Of a stretch of 64,000 nt of DNA, positions 16,637-25,245 are shown in pieces; positions within the stretch are counted from its first letter, which is position 1, and the number at the start of each line of letters is the position of its first letter. Source of the DNA: Pseudomaricurvus sp033283175 (GTDB taxonomy: Bacteria; Pseudomonadota; Gammaproteobacteria; Pseudomonadales; Cellvibrionaceae); assembly GCA_033283175.1 (NCBI GenBank), contig JAWMQM010000001.1, positions 806,001 through 870,000 on the forward strand. Reading direction: 5' to 3'. The translations under genes were made by a program, and so were the position numbers. The notes beneath the pieces were generated by a model. The model was not told the origin of the DNA, did not search any database, and saw only the letters and a list, made by a program, of their open reading frames with translations.

Positions 16637-18577
16637 TCAGGGAAACAGGAATTTCACCAGCCGCCCACCGAACAGGCGCTCGCCCTCGCTGCTCAGGTGG
16701 CGGCTGTCTGAGTAGGTGAGACTGCCATTACTCATCAGGTCCTGCGGGTAGCGCAGTTCAAAGCCCTGCAATTTAGGCAGGTAATCAATTCCCTGTGGCG
16801 CCAGCCGCTCGCTGAAGGTCTGGTCCAGATAGGCCGTCATTTTTAACGTCTGCGGATCGATACTTTGTGCCAGCTGGCTCTCGAGGTCGGCGCGGAAATT
16901 GAGATGGATCGGTGACACCGTCATGGGTGGCAGCATACCGATCATGGTCACCGGCACCTGTGCCTCGCGATGCAATCGCGCCAGGTAATCCACCACCTGA
17001 TCCACATGCCGGAGGGAGAGATCGCTCTCCTGTGCCAGCCACATTTGGCGCCGGAACAGGCGGTCGGGGGTCTGTGTATAGAGCACCCGCCCAATGGACT
17101 GACGATGCTCCGTGGCAAAACTCAGGAAATCCTCGTAGAAACATTTGGCCGGGAACGGCTCGGCCTGCAGCGGTTCGTGAGCCCGGCAGTAGCCGCGGGA
17201 CAACCCCACCACAAAGGGGGTGCGGGATTCCGGGGCAAGCGCATTGTAGAGGTCAATACCGTGGCTGCCTCCCAGCACCACCAGCGCCTTGCCATGCTTT
17301 GCCTCACATTCGCTGAACCGCTGGCGAAACTGCGCTGACAGCTCATAGTTCCAGAACTTGCACCCCTGCTGATAAATACTCTGGTGCTGGTGCGAGTTCT
17401 CCGCCTCCAACAGGGTTTCGTAGCGCTGCATATCCTGCGGGAAGAAGGGGCGCTGCAACTCCAGGTTGATCATGGCTACCAGTGCCACCACCGCCATCGA
17501 GGCCATGGTGGCGGCGGAATAGCGAAACACCCTACGCTGAGTGAAACGTTGGCTGTCGCGGAACGGCGACTCCACGTAGCGAAAAGACCAGAGTGACAGC
17601 AGATAGGTCACCGCAATCAGCACCAGGGGGGCGTAGAACGGCAAGTGATTGCCCCAGGCCAGTTTGGGCAGGGCAAAGACCGGCTGATGCCAGAGATAGA
17701 GGCTGTAGCTGATCAGCCCGATGTGCACCAACGGGCGGGAGGACAACAGGCGGCCGGCCCAACCCGCCTGGCCGCCAAACAAAACCACCAGCACCGCGCC
17801 CATCACCGGCACCAATGTCAGCAGGCTGGGGTGTGGGGTGGAAGGCTGGAAAGCGAAATAGCTCACCAGCACGACAACCAGCCCAAGGCCTGCCAGCAGC
17901 GACTGCGCCCGGGGAGCAATCTGTATCAGCCGGCTGTTGCTCACCACCAGAAACGCAGCCACGGCACCCAGCAAGGGCTCCCAGGCCCGGGGCGGAATCA
18001 GGTAGAAATTACCGATAGGCGAATGTCTCCAACCCCACTCGGCGATCATCAGACTGGCTACAGTACCTACCAGCAACACGGCAAAAAACACCCTCCGGCC
18101 AAAGCGTATTGCCAGCAACGCCACCCAGGGAAAAATCAGGTAGAACTGCTCCTCAACCGCCAGGCTCCAGGTGTGCAACAGCGGCGACAACTCGGACACG
18201 TTGCCGAAATAACCGGAATGGGTGAAGAAGTAGATGTTGGAGACGAAGAAAGTAACGCTGAGCAGGCTCGCCCCGTAGTCCTGCAGGATGCCGGGGGAGA
18301 GTCCGGCGAACAGGGGCAGCAGCAGTGACGTGGCCAGCACCACAATGGCCAGTGCCGGCAATATGCGGCGCGCGCGCCGCTCGTAGAACTTCACCACGGA
18401 AAAGCGTCTGGCTTCCACCTCTTCCAGGATGATGCGGGTGATCAGGAAGCCGCTGATGACAAAAAAGACATCCACACCGAGGTAACCACCACTGATCCAC
18501 GGAAACCCTGCGTGGAAGGCGATGACCGGCAGGATCGCCAGCGCCCGTAAACCATCAATATCCTGACGATGCTTCAC
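16637..18577 (-). CDS. Acyltransferase 3 family membrane O-acyltransferase with SGNH domain
   Basis: 646 residues. The N-terminus RQDIDGLRALAILPVIAFHAG and GGYLGVDVFFVISGFLIT are the hallmarks of acyltransferase-3 (OafA/YrhL), followed by about ten membrane helices to residue 370. HTWSLAVEEQFYLIFP is another family motif. The C-terminal periplasmic part is SGNH-hydrolase-like, with VVLGGSHGIDLYNAL in place of the usual GDSH block and a terminal SDSRHLSSEG (D and H of the catalytic dyad). The likely role is O-acetylation or acylation of a surface glycan. The start is a GTG at 18577, fixed by the family N-terminus; its ribosome binding site lies in a hairpin. Confidence 0.9.
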   Translation of the reverse strand: MKHRQDIDGLRALAILPVIAFHAGFPWISGGYLGVDVFFVISGFLITRIILEEVEARRFSVVKFYERRARRILPALAIVVLATSLLLPLFAGLSPGILQDYGASLLSVTFFVSNIYFFTHSGYFGNVSELSPLLHTWSLAVEEQFYLIFPWVALLAIRFGRRVFFAVLLVGTVASLMIAEWGWRHSPIGNFYLIPPRAWEPLLGAVAAFLVVSNSRLIQIAPRAQSLLAGLGLVVVLVSYFAFQPSTPHPSLLTLVPVMGAVLVVLFGGQAGWAGRLLSSRPLVHIGLISYSLYLWHQPVFALPKLAWGNHLPFYAPLVLIAVTYLLSLWSFRYVESPFRDSQRFTQRRVFRYSAATMASMAVVALVAMINLELQRPFFPQDMQRYETLLEAENSHQHQSIYQQGCKFWNYELSAQFRQRFSECEAKHGKALVVLGGSHGIDLYNALAPESRTPFVVGLSRGYCRAHEPLQAEPFPAKCFYEDFLSFATEHRQSIGRVLYTQTPDRLFRRQMWLAQESDLSLRHVDQVVDYLARLHREAQVPVTMIGMLPPMTVSPIHLNFRADLESQLAQSIDPQTLKMTAYLDQTFSERLAPQGIDYLPKLQGFELRYPQDLMSNGSLTYSDSRHLSSEGERLFGGRLVKFLFP

Positions 18578-18600
18578 GCTGTCCGACTCCCGGACAGCGT
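18576..18600 (-). promoter_or_regulatory. Hairpin holding the ribosome binding site and start of the acyltransferase
   Basis: On the minus strand ACGCTGTCCG and CGGACAGCGT form a perfect 10-bp stem with GGAGT as the loop. GGAG is the only Shine-Dalgarno candidate, 9 nt from the GTG start, and the first two bases of GTG are the last two of the stem. Translation could therefore depend on opening this structure. Confidence 0.6.
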
Positions 18601-19031
18601 CCTGGCGACTGATTTTCTTTTGGGCCGTTTTCTTCTGGATAGTTTTTCGGGGCAGCTTGCTTCCGGATTACCTCTTGCCGGCCTGCTGCTTGCCGGTTCG
18701 CACATCAATAACACCTGCAGACACTCCTTAGTCCGTCTGTTTCTCCTTGCCCCAACGCCGCCCGGGCGTCTCCCGCCCCCAGGCATTGATGGGGATAAAA
18801 GGATAGCCGCCCGGGTTGTGGCAGGCAAACCCTCACTTCCTGCACCCAATGATCACGCACCAATAGTGTGCAACCCCCTCTTTAAACGCACATCCTGCGC
18901 GGGCACAGGGCCGCCCGCGAGCCGTCAAATCCAACCAGCCTGGCAGGCGTATCCTCCCTTGGGGTTCCCCCCGCGAGATTTGTCCCCCTCGCTCATGGAT
19001 TCCCCTGAGACTCCCTTTCCTTGCATAAATT
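18601..19031. other. Gene-free divergent intergenic region
   Basis: About 430 bp between the acyltransferase and the polyamine-binding protein, which are divergent. No coding region with a ribosome binding site is apparent. It holds the acyltransferase leader and, at its right edge, two direct TTGCATAAA copies belonging to the promoter of the binding-protein gene. Confidence 0.5.
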
Positions 19032-19059
19032 TTGCATAAAACGGCACAGTCCATATAAC
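19032..19059 (+). promoter_or_regulatory. Putative sigma-70 promoter
   Basis: TTGCAT and TATAAC separated by 16 bp, ending about 18 bp before the ATG at 19078. A second TTGCAT copy lies 11 bp upstream. The predicted leader is short. Confidence 0.45.
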
Positions 19060-19077
19060 CGTTTTAGGCGTACCAAG

Positions 19078-20256
19078 ATGTTCAAGATGTTTGCAGCACG
19101 AATCCCTACCCTCTGGACCTCCGTCCTACTGGCCATCGGCTGCCTGTTCTGCAGCGGATCTTCATCGGCAGCAGAGCAGCGTGAGCTGCGCATCTATAAC
19201 TGGAGTGACTATATCGACGCCGAGCTGCTGATCCGCTTTGAAGCAGAAACCGGCATCAAGGTGGTTTATGACACTTACGACAGCAATCTCGAAGTTGAAC
19301 AGATTATCCTCAAGGGCGGACAAGGCTATGACCTGGTGGTGCCCAGTATCGACTTTATGGGGAAACAGTTAAAGAAGGGCTACTTCCAGCGCCTGAACAC
19401 CGCCAAACTGAAGAACTACCCCAACCTGGATCCCAAACTGATGCGTCAGGTGTCGGAACTGGATATCCAGAACGCCCACGGTGTTCCCTATATGTGGGGT
19501 ACCACCGGCATTGGCTACAACGTTAACAAGGTCAGGGAAGTGCTCGGCGCCAATGCGCCCACCGACTCCTGGAGCCTGATATTCGATCCGGCCAACGCGG
19601 CCAAGCTCTCCGCCTGCGGAGTTTCGGTGATCGACGCTCCTTACGAAGTGTTCGCTGCGGCGGTCAACTACCTTGGCCGCAACCCCAACTCCACCCAGAC
19701 ACAGGATTATCACGACGCCAGTGAGAAGTTGCTGAAAAAGATAGCCCCGTACGTTTCCGTCAATGCCAGCGATTACAATGAGCGCCTCGCCCATGGCGAC
19801 CTGTGCGTGGTGATCGGCTACAGCGGCGATATCTACCAGGCCATGGCCGAAGCCGCAGAAGGCGTGGAGCTGGCCTACGCCATCCCCCGCGAAGGGGCGC
19901 AGATGTGGGTGGATATGCTGGCCATACCGGAGCTGGCACGCAACGTTGACGAAGCCCACGAGTTTATCGACTTCCTGCTGCGCCCCGACGTCGCCGCCGC
20001 CAACACTAACTACATCTGGTACCCCAACCCGATACTGGACTCCATCCCCCTGATCGACAAAGAGATCACCTCGGATAAATCCATCTATCCGACACCACAG
20101 GTACTCTCCAAGCTCTACACCGGCAACCTGCGCAAAGCAAAAGTCAGACGGGTGATCGAAGATGGCTGGAGTGAGGTGATGGACATCAGCCAGCCGGTCA
20201 GCAAGGAAACCGGCAGTGCGGCAGTGGCAGACCAGAACACGCAACCGCCCGGTTAA
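19078..20256 (+). CDS. Polyamine ABC transporter substrate-binding protein (PotD/PotF-like)
   Basis: 392 residues. Signal peptide (about residues 1-31, ending SSSAAA region), then ELRIYNWSDYIDAELLIRFEAETGIKVVYDTYDSN, the family signature, with GYDLVVPS and YMWGTTGIGYN further on. It should bind putrescine, spermidine or a related cation in the periplasm. No ATPase or permease genes lie nearby, so it is an orphan that must use a transporter encoded elsewhere or serve as a sensor. ATG 19078 is chosen because it gives a normal signal peptide; an in-frame ATG at 19087 is also possible. Confidence 0.9.
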   Translation: MFKMFAARIPTLWTSVLLAIGCLFCSGSSSAAEQRELRIYNWSDYIDAELLIRFEAETGIKVVYDTYDSNLEVEQIILKGGQGYDLVVPSIDFMGKQLKKGYFQRLNTAKLKNYPNLDPKLMRQVSELDIQNAHGVPYMWGTTGIGYNVNKVREVLGANAPTDSWSLIFDPANAAKLSACGVSVIDAPYEVFAAAVNYLGRNPNSTQTQDYHDASEKLLKKIAPYVSVNASDYNERLAHGDLCVVIGYSGDIYQAMAEAAEGVELAYAIPREGAQMWVDMLAIPELARNVDEAHEFIDFLLRPDVAAANTNYIWYPNPILDSIPLIDKEITSDKSIYPTPQVLSKLYTGNLRKAKVRRVIEDGWSEVMDISQPVSKETGSAAVADQNTQPPG

Positions 20257-20270
20257 ACACAGGCCTGCAA

Positions 20271-20295
20271 GCCACCCGCACAGCCTGTGGGTGGC
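20271..20295. terminator. Bidirectional terminator-like hairpin
   Basis: GCCACCC...GGGTGGC stem between the convergent binding-protein gene (stop 20256) and quinone reductase gene (stop 20297). No long T-run on either side. Confidence 0.45.
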
Positions 20296-20296
20296 A

Positions 20297-21274
20297 TCAC
20301 GCCACGATTAACACAACCCTGCCGGCGCTGTCGCCCGCCACCACCCGGTTCATGGCCTCGGCAAACTCTTCCAGCGCGTAGGTCTCCGCCACCACTGGTG
20401 TCAACAAACCCTGCTCTGCCAACTCAAACACCGTGCGGCTGTTTGTTGCGGCTTTGGCTGGGTCATTCAGGCTTTGCTGCTGCAGGTTTACCCCCACCAG
20501 CGCGGCACTTTTCAGCAGCGGCAGATTGGTGGGCAATGCGCTGATCCCCCCCGGAAAGCCCACCACCAGATGGCGGCCACCGTACCCCAGGCAACGGAAG
20601 GCCCGCTCGGTACTCCCGCCCCCCACCGGATCAAACACCACATCCACCGCCCTGCCGCCATTGGCGGCTTTCACCGCCTCGCGCCAATCATCACTGCCTG
20701 CATCCACTGCCGCATCCGCACCACCGGCCAGCGCCATCTGCCGCTTCGACTCGGACGACGCCGAGGCAATCACCCGGGCACCGAGGTGGCGACCGATCTG
20801 CACGGCGGCATAGCCGGTGGCGCCGCCGGCGCCCAACACCAGCAGGGTTTCGCCCGCCTGCAGCTGGCCCCGATCCACCAGGCCGTGCCAGGCGGTCAGG
20901 GCACTGACCTTGAATACCGCCGCACACTCAAAACTCATTCCCGCCGGCAGCGGACTGACGTTGTTGCCATCCACCACAGTCAGGTCGGCAAAAGCACCAC
21001 CCCAGCTGCTGGCGATCACTGGCTGCCCCACGCTCCAGCGGGACACGCCTTCGCCAACGGCATCGATGATGCCGGCAAATTCGCTGCCGGGGATAAAGGG
21101 TACCGGCGCCCTGCCCTGATATTTGCCGGTAGCATTGAGCACATCCACAAAGCTGACACCCATGGCACGCACCGCAATTCGCACCTGCCCGGGAACCGGG
21201 TCACCCGGGTGGTAATCACGCAGGGTATAGTTTTCCAGCGGACCCAGTTGATCCGCCATCACCGCTCTTGGCAT
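20297..21274 (-). CDS. NADPH:quinone oxidoreductase family protein (MDR, zinc-independent)
   Basis: 325 residues of the medium-chain dehydrogenase/reductase superfamily. GroES-like N-terminal part (VSFVDVLNATGKYQGRAPVPFIPGSEFAGII), then a Rossmann part with VLGAGGATGYAAVQIG near residue 145. The NADPH-binding pattern and absence of the zinc-ligand cysteines place it with quinone oxidoreductases and enoyl reductases. The start is ATG 21274 after AGGAGCC. It is the last gene of a phyH-marR-quinone reductase operon, 5 bp after the marR stop. Confidence 0.88.
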   Translation of the reverse strand: MPRAVMADQLGPLENYTLRDYHPGDPVPGQVRIAVRAMGVSFVDVLNATGKYQGRAPVPFIPGSEFAGIIDAVGEGVSRWSVGQPVIASSWGGAFADLTVVDGNNVSPLPAGMSFECAAVFKVSALTAWHGLVDRGQLQAGETLLVLGAGGATGYAAVQIGRHLGARVIASASSESKRQMALAGGADAAVDAGSDDWREAVKAANGGRAVDVVFDPVGGGSTERAFRCLGYGGRHLVVGFPGGISALPTNLPLLKSAALVGVNLQQQSLNDPAKAATNSRTVFELAEQGLLTPVVAETYALEEFAEAMNRVVAGDSAGRVVLIVA

Positions 21275-21279
21275 GGCTC

Positions 21280-21792
21280 CTAACCCCTTCTTCCATTGGT
21301 GTTTGATGGACGCTCGCGGGCAAACGCTTCCATGGCCCGGCGCACCTCTTTCAGGCCCAGGGCCAGCTCTTCACAGCGCTGGCCGGCAATGCGTTCGAGA
21401 AACGCATCGGCGATCTCCAGCGCCTGCACATCGGAACGCTGCTTGAGCGTCTGCCCCTTGCCGGTCAAGGTGAAAATCGGCGCACGCTTGTGATCCGGGT
21501 TGGGCTGTTTTTCCAGATAACCCTCCTCCAGCAGGCTATTGACGGCGCGCTGTATGACCTGGCGGGGATGCCCCAGGCTGCGCCCAATCTGTGGCACGGT
21601 AGGTGGATGATCCGCCTCAACAATGGCATTGAGCACCAGGTCTTCCATGGTTTTCAGCCCGGAACCCTGCTGCACTTCGGCAAAGACACTTTGCAGGCGC
21701 CCCTGCAGTCGGGCCACTTCATCCACCAGCTGCACCAGGGGATGGGATTTCAGGCTGCGGGGTTGCCTGTCGCTGGCCGCGGCCCGGGTCAT
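21280..21792 (-). CDS. MarR-family transcriptional regulator
   Basis: 170 residues with a winged-helix core: TMEDLVLNAI, PPTVPQIGRSLGHPRQVIQRAVNSLLEEGYL (helix-turn-helix) and PNPDHKRAPIFTLTGKG (wing). It probably represses its own operon by binding the palindrome at 22695-22710. The ATG at 21792 overlaps the TGA of the upstream PhyH gene as ATGA, the usual coupled arrangement, so it is preferred over the frame's earlier start at 21801. Its ligand is probably an aromatic or acyl compound handled by the neighbouring enzymes. Confidence 0.85.
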   Translation of the reverse strand: MTRAAASDRQPRSLKSHPLVQLVDEVARLQGRLQSVFAEVQQGSGLKTMEDLVLNAIVEADHPPTVPQIGRSLGHPRQVIQRAVNSLLEEGYLEKQPNPDHKRAPIFTLTGKGQTLKQRSDVQALEIADAFLERIAGQRCEELALGLKEVRRAMEAFARERPSNTNGRRG

Positions 21793-22655
21793 ACCTGCCA
21801 CCCGATGGGGAAGGCCTGCGGGTAATCACCGATCATGGAGCCACTGGGCACCTTGAAGCCGTTGACATCCGCCAGTGTCGGGATGGCATTGTCGGGCGGG
21901 ATAACGTACTGCAGCTGCGGGCCACCCCACATACTGGTGTAAGCCCGCCGCCGGGTGGGGTGATTGTCGGCGCCGCCGGCGCTGTGCAGCATATTGCCGT
22001 TAAACACCAGCGCATCACCGGGCTCCACATCCCAACTGAGGATATCGAAGCTGTCGGCGTAGCGGTCGATGTCCGGCACCACCGGCGCATCGGCCGTCCG
22101 ATTGCTGAGACTCAGCATCTTGCCTTCATTGCTTTTTTTCAGGGCCTCGTTCTGGCCACCGCCGAGACGGGGGTCGTAAATCACATTCCAGCGGTGGGAG
22201 CCACGTACAATCTTCAGGGTCAGCTCTTTGGGGGAGTAATCCGCTGTCACCCACACCCGCACCATGTCGTCACCGCGCACCTTCAGATAGGGGGTGTCCT
22301 GATGCCAGGGGGTGGGAATAATGCGGCCTTTCTGCTTGTAGAAAATCTGATCCAGGATCAATTGCGCCGACGGCGCCCGCATCATACGCGCCGCAATTTC
22401 CGGTATGCGGCCGACGTCCAGTAACTGCTGCAGGGAAGGGCTGCGCAGTGCCGGGAAGGTCTCGAGGAAAGTCTCTCCCTCGCCGGCCTGGTCGCTGGCA
22501 CGGGTAGCTCGCTTGCCCGGGTTGGTATAGGACTCCTCCACTCCCTGCTCCAGCAGCTGTCGCTCCTCAGGGGTAAGAATGCCCTTCAGCAATATCGCCC
22601 CATCGCGCTGGTACTGGTCAATTTGTGCCTCTGTCAGCTCTGCACGGCTACTCAT
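21789..22655 (-). CDS. Phytanoyl-CoA dioxygenase (PhyH) family protein
   Basis: 288 residues. Fe(II)/2-oxoglutarate oxygenase of the PhyH family: the metal ligands appear in PTPWHQDTPY (HxD) and MLHSAGG (distal His), with the 2-oxoglutarate-binding Arg probably in the following TRRRAYTSMW. These enzymes hydroxylate acyl-CoA or small molecules. It is the first gene of the operon, with GGGGAGTGGCAG before the ATG, and is divergent from the enoyl-CoA hydratase at 22789. The substrate is unknown; the context of acyl-CoA enzymes suggests a branched or cyclic acyl compound. Confidence 0.88.
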   Translation of the reverse strand: MSSRAELTEAQIDQYQRDGAILLKGILTPEERQLLEQGVEESYTNPGKRATRASDQAGEGETFLETFPALRSPSLQQLLDVGRIPEIAARMMRAPSAQLILDQIFYKQKGRIIPTPWHQDTPYLKVRGDDMVRVWVTADYSPKELTLKIVRGSHRWNVIYDPRLGGGQNEALKKSNEGKMLSLSNRTADAPVVPDIDRYADSFDILSWDVEPGDALVFNGNMLHSAGGADNHPTRRRAYTSMWGGPQLQYVIPPDNAIPTLADVNGFKVPSGSMIGDYPQAFPIGWQV

Positions 22656-22693
22656 CTGCCACTCCCCTACCCGGTTATTCTCTCTGCTTCAAT

Positions 22694-22730
22694 TTGACAC
22701 CATGGTGTCATCATGAAATATTGGTGTCAA
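22694..22730. promoter_or_regulatory. Operator palindrome in the phyH/enoyl-CoA hydratase divergent promoter
   Basis: TGACACCATGGTGTCA (22695-22710) is a perfect 16-bp palindrome, and a second half-site TTGGTGTCAA follows at 22721-22730. It overlaps a good plus-strand promoter: TTGACA at 22694-22699 and AATATT at 22717-22722, 17 bp apart. It is the natural target of the MarR protein encoded in the minus-strand operon and would control both directions. Confidence 0.65.
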
Positions 22731-22788
22731 TTGATGCGGAAATGGCTAGCCGCCAGTCACCCTCAACAGATCCCCATGCGGAGCGGAA

Positions 22789-23574
22789 ATGAATACAGTC
22801 GCGATAGAAACTGACGGCAGCGTCCTGAAGTTGACCCTCAACGATCCCGCCAGCCTCAACGCCATGGGCCCCGCCATGGCCCGCGAATTGCGCGACGCGG
22901 TGCGCTTTGCCAGCGACCCCGGGCAGAACTTCCGCTGTCTGGTGATTACCGGTGCCGGCCGCGCCTTCTGCTCCGGCGGTAACCTCGGCATGATGGGAGG
23001 CAGCCCACAGGCGGCGGACAGCGATCCTGTGAGTCTCGGCACCCACCACCATCACGTGATCAAACTGCTCAAGAGCCTGCCCTATCCGGTCATCACCGCA
23101 GTCAATGGCCCCGCCGCCGGACTGGGCTTCTCCTACGCCCTCACCGGCGACCTGATCGTTGCGGCGCAGTCCGCATTTTTCCTCGCCGCCTTTCGCAACG
23201 TCGGCGTATCAACGGATGGTGGCCTGAGCTGGACACTACCCAAATACATCGGCTGGGCGCGGGCCAAGGAGCTGTTACTGATGGGCGAACGCCTCTCCGC
23301 CGAACAGGCGCTGGAATGGGGCTTGATCAACCGCGTGTTCAATGACGACAGTTTTATGCAAGAGACCATGGCGCTGGCGCAGCAGATTGCCGCCGGCCCT
23401 ACCGTTGCCCTGGGAGCCGTCCGGCAACTGAGCTGGGAAGGATGGGATACCAGCCTTGAGCGCCACCTCGACCGGGAAGAGCAAGTGCAGCTGCGGACCT
23501 TTACCACCAGCGATGCCCGCGAGGGCGCCATGAGCCTGATGCAAAAACGGAAGCCGGAATTTTCCGGCAAGTGA
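22789..23574 (+). CDS. Enoyl-CoA hydratase/isomerase family protein
   Basis: 261 residues of the crotonase fold. CLVITGAGRAFCSGGNLG forms the first oxyanion-hole segment, and PVITAVNGPAAGLGFSYALTGDLIVAA the second. The C-terminal DAREGAMSLMQKRKPEF is typical. The residue after the second oxyanion motif fits an isomerase or hydratase, but substrate cannot be told. The ATG follows GGAGCGGAA. It is monocistronic, divergent from phyH and probably co-regulated with it. Confidence 0.9.
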   Translation: MNTVAIETDGSVLKLTLNDPASLNAMGPAMARELRDAVRFASDPGQNFRCLVITGAGRAFCSGGNLGMMGGSPQAADSDPVSLGTHHHHVIKLLKSLPYPVITAVNGPAAGLGFSYALTGDLIVAAQSAFFLAAFRNVGVSTDGGLSWTLPKYIGWARAKELLLMGERLSAEQALEWGLINRVFNDDSFMQETMALAQQIAAGPTVALGAVRQLSWEGWDTSLERHLDREEQVQLRTFTTSDAREGAMSLMQKRKPEFSGK

Positions 23575-23611
23575 GTTGCCTGCGGTTACAAAACCACAGA
23601 CCCGGGCGCCA

Positions 23612-24271
23612 TCAGCGATGCGCTTTGCTGTAGAAGTGATAAGCCAGCGCCAGCAACAGGCAGGTGGTCGCCGGGACATAGAGGGCATCGAACTGCCACC
23701 GTGCAAATAACAGCGCGCCCACCGTACCACCGGCAATAAAGCCGGTGATGATCAACAGAAAGAGCTGCAGTTTACGCCGGTCGAAGGCCTCGCCCCGCAG
23801 CAGGGAACCGATCATGATCCCCAGGTCGGTAAATATACCGGTGACGTGGGTGGTACGGATAACAGCCCCGCTGTAAGTGGTCGCCAGGGCATTCTGCAAC
23901 CCACACGCCGCCGACGCAGCAAAGTGGCCATAGACCAAGCCCTGCGACAGCAACACCGACGCCCCGAGGATCAGTATCGCCTCCAGCACCAGCGCCGTGT
24001 CGTAGTGACGCCCAAGCTTGAGTGAGGCGCCGTGCAGCAGAAAGCCCGCCAGTGCAGCGCCCACAAAAAAGGACAGCAGCACCCCGAGCAGATGCAGCGT
24101 AGTGACCAGCGGGTTACCCAACAGCCCCGCCCCCACCAGAGTGGCCGTCCCGGAGAGGTGGGACACCGATTGATGCTCGAAACCCAGCAGGCCAATGGCG
24201 TTGATACAGCCTGCCACCAGCGCCAGCAGGAACGCGCCGTACTCCACCCAACCCGGTAATGTCCTGATCAA
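23612..24271 (-). CDS. DUF1275 (YoaK-type) membrane protein
   Basis: 219 residues, about six membrane helices. The pattern AGCINAIGLL, HLSGTATLVG, and ALATTYSGAVIRTTHVTGIFTDLG is the DUF1275 signature, a family of unknown function in the inner membrane. The start appears to be a TTG at 24271, preceded by GGGGG nine bases away; no ATG fits. It is the last gene of a five-gene minus-strand run, 18 bp after the DUF808 gene. Confidence 0.85.
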   Translation of the reverse strand: MIRTLPGWVEYGAFLLALVAGCINAIGLLGFEHQSVSHLSGTATLVGAGLLGNPLVTTLHLLGVLLSFFVGAALAGFLLHGASLKLGRHYDTALVLEAILILGASVLLSQGLVYGHFAASAACGLQNALATTYSGAVIRTTHVTGIFTDLGIMIGSLLRGEAFDRRKLQLFLLIITGFIAGGTVGALLFARWQFDALYVPATTCLLLALAYHFYSKAHR

Positions 24272-24289
24272 GATTTTGATCCCCCGGCG

Positions 24290-25216
24290 CTAGCTCCGCA
24301 GCTTGCCAACCACTGTGAATACCGCCACCAATAAAGCGCCCGCCGCCAGCCCCGCCAATCCGCTGAGCAGTGGACCCATGACCATTTCCATAAGCTCGCT
24401 GTGCGGCAGCAGTGTGGCCACTCCATGATGCAGAAACTCATGCACGACCGGCGCACCGTGCAGCAGAATGCCACCGCCCACCAGGAACATGGCCACCGTG
24501 CCGAGAATGGAGAGTGTTTTCATCAGCCACGGACAGGAGCGCAAGAGGGCGTGACCAAACAGGCGCTTGCCGCGAGCCGCAAGGGTATCGCCGGGCAAAC
24601 GCAGCAGATAGAGACCGGCATCATCCAGCTTGACGATCCCGGCCACCACGCCGTAGACGCCGATGGCAATCAGCGCCGCCACAATCGCCAGAGTGGTGGC
24701 CTGGGTGACCATATCGGCAGACTGCACCGCACCCAATGCAATCACCACAATTTCGGCGGACAAAATAAAATCGGTGCGGATGGCCCCCTTGATTTTAGTC
24801 TTCTCAAACTCCGCCAGATTGATGCCCGGGTTGTGGATAACCGACTGCAATTGATCCGTCTCCGCCTGGCTCTCCTTGGCGTGGAGAAATTTGTGCGCGA
24901 CTTTTTCAAACCCTTCGTAACAGAGAAAGGCACCGCCAAGCATCAGCAACGGGGTAATCACCTGCGGCAGGAAGGCACTCAGCAACAGCGCCACCGGCAC
25001 CAGCACCACCTTGTTGATGGCAGAGCCTTTAAACACCGCCCACACCACCGGTAGTTCGCGCTCGGCGCGCACACCGGAGACCTGCTCCGCATTGAGGGCC
25101 AGGTCATCCCCCAACACGCCGGCGGTTTTCTTCGCCGCCACCTTGCTGAGCAGGGCGACGTCGTCCAGTAACGTCGCAATATCATCCAACAGTGCCAGCA
25201 ATCCCGCCGCGGCCAT
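24290..25216 (-). CDS. DUF808 (YedI-type) membrane protein
   Basis: 308 residues. Begins MAAAGLLALLDDIATLLDDVALLSKVAAKKTAGVLGDDLALN, the typical DUF808 N-terminus, followed by about six or seven membrane helices. Function unknown; the family is distantly transporter-like. AAGGAACTGTT precedes the ATG. It lies between an enoyl-CoA hydratase gene (29-bp gap) and the DUF1275 gene (18-bp gap), so it is probably cotranscribed. Confidence 0.88.
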   Translation of the reverse strand: MAAAGLLALLDDIATLLDDVALLSKVAAKKTAGVLGDDLALNAEQVSGVRAERELPVVWAVFKGSAINKVVLVPVALLLSAFLPQVITPLLMLGGAFLCYEGFEKVAHKFLHAKESQAETDQLQSVIHNPGINLAEFEKTKIKGAIRTDFILSAEIVVIALGAVQSADMVTQATTLAIVAALIAIGVYGVVAGIVKLDDAGLYLLRLPGDTLAARGKRLFGHALLRSCPWLMKTLSILGTVAMFLVGGGILLHGAPVVHEFLHHGVATLLPHSELMEMVMGPLLSGLAGLAAGALLVAVFTVVGKLRS

Positions 25217-25245
25217 AACAGTTCCTTGTGATTTATGTGAGAGGT

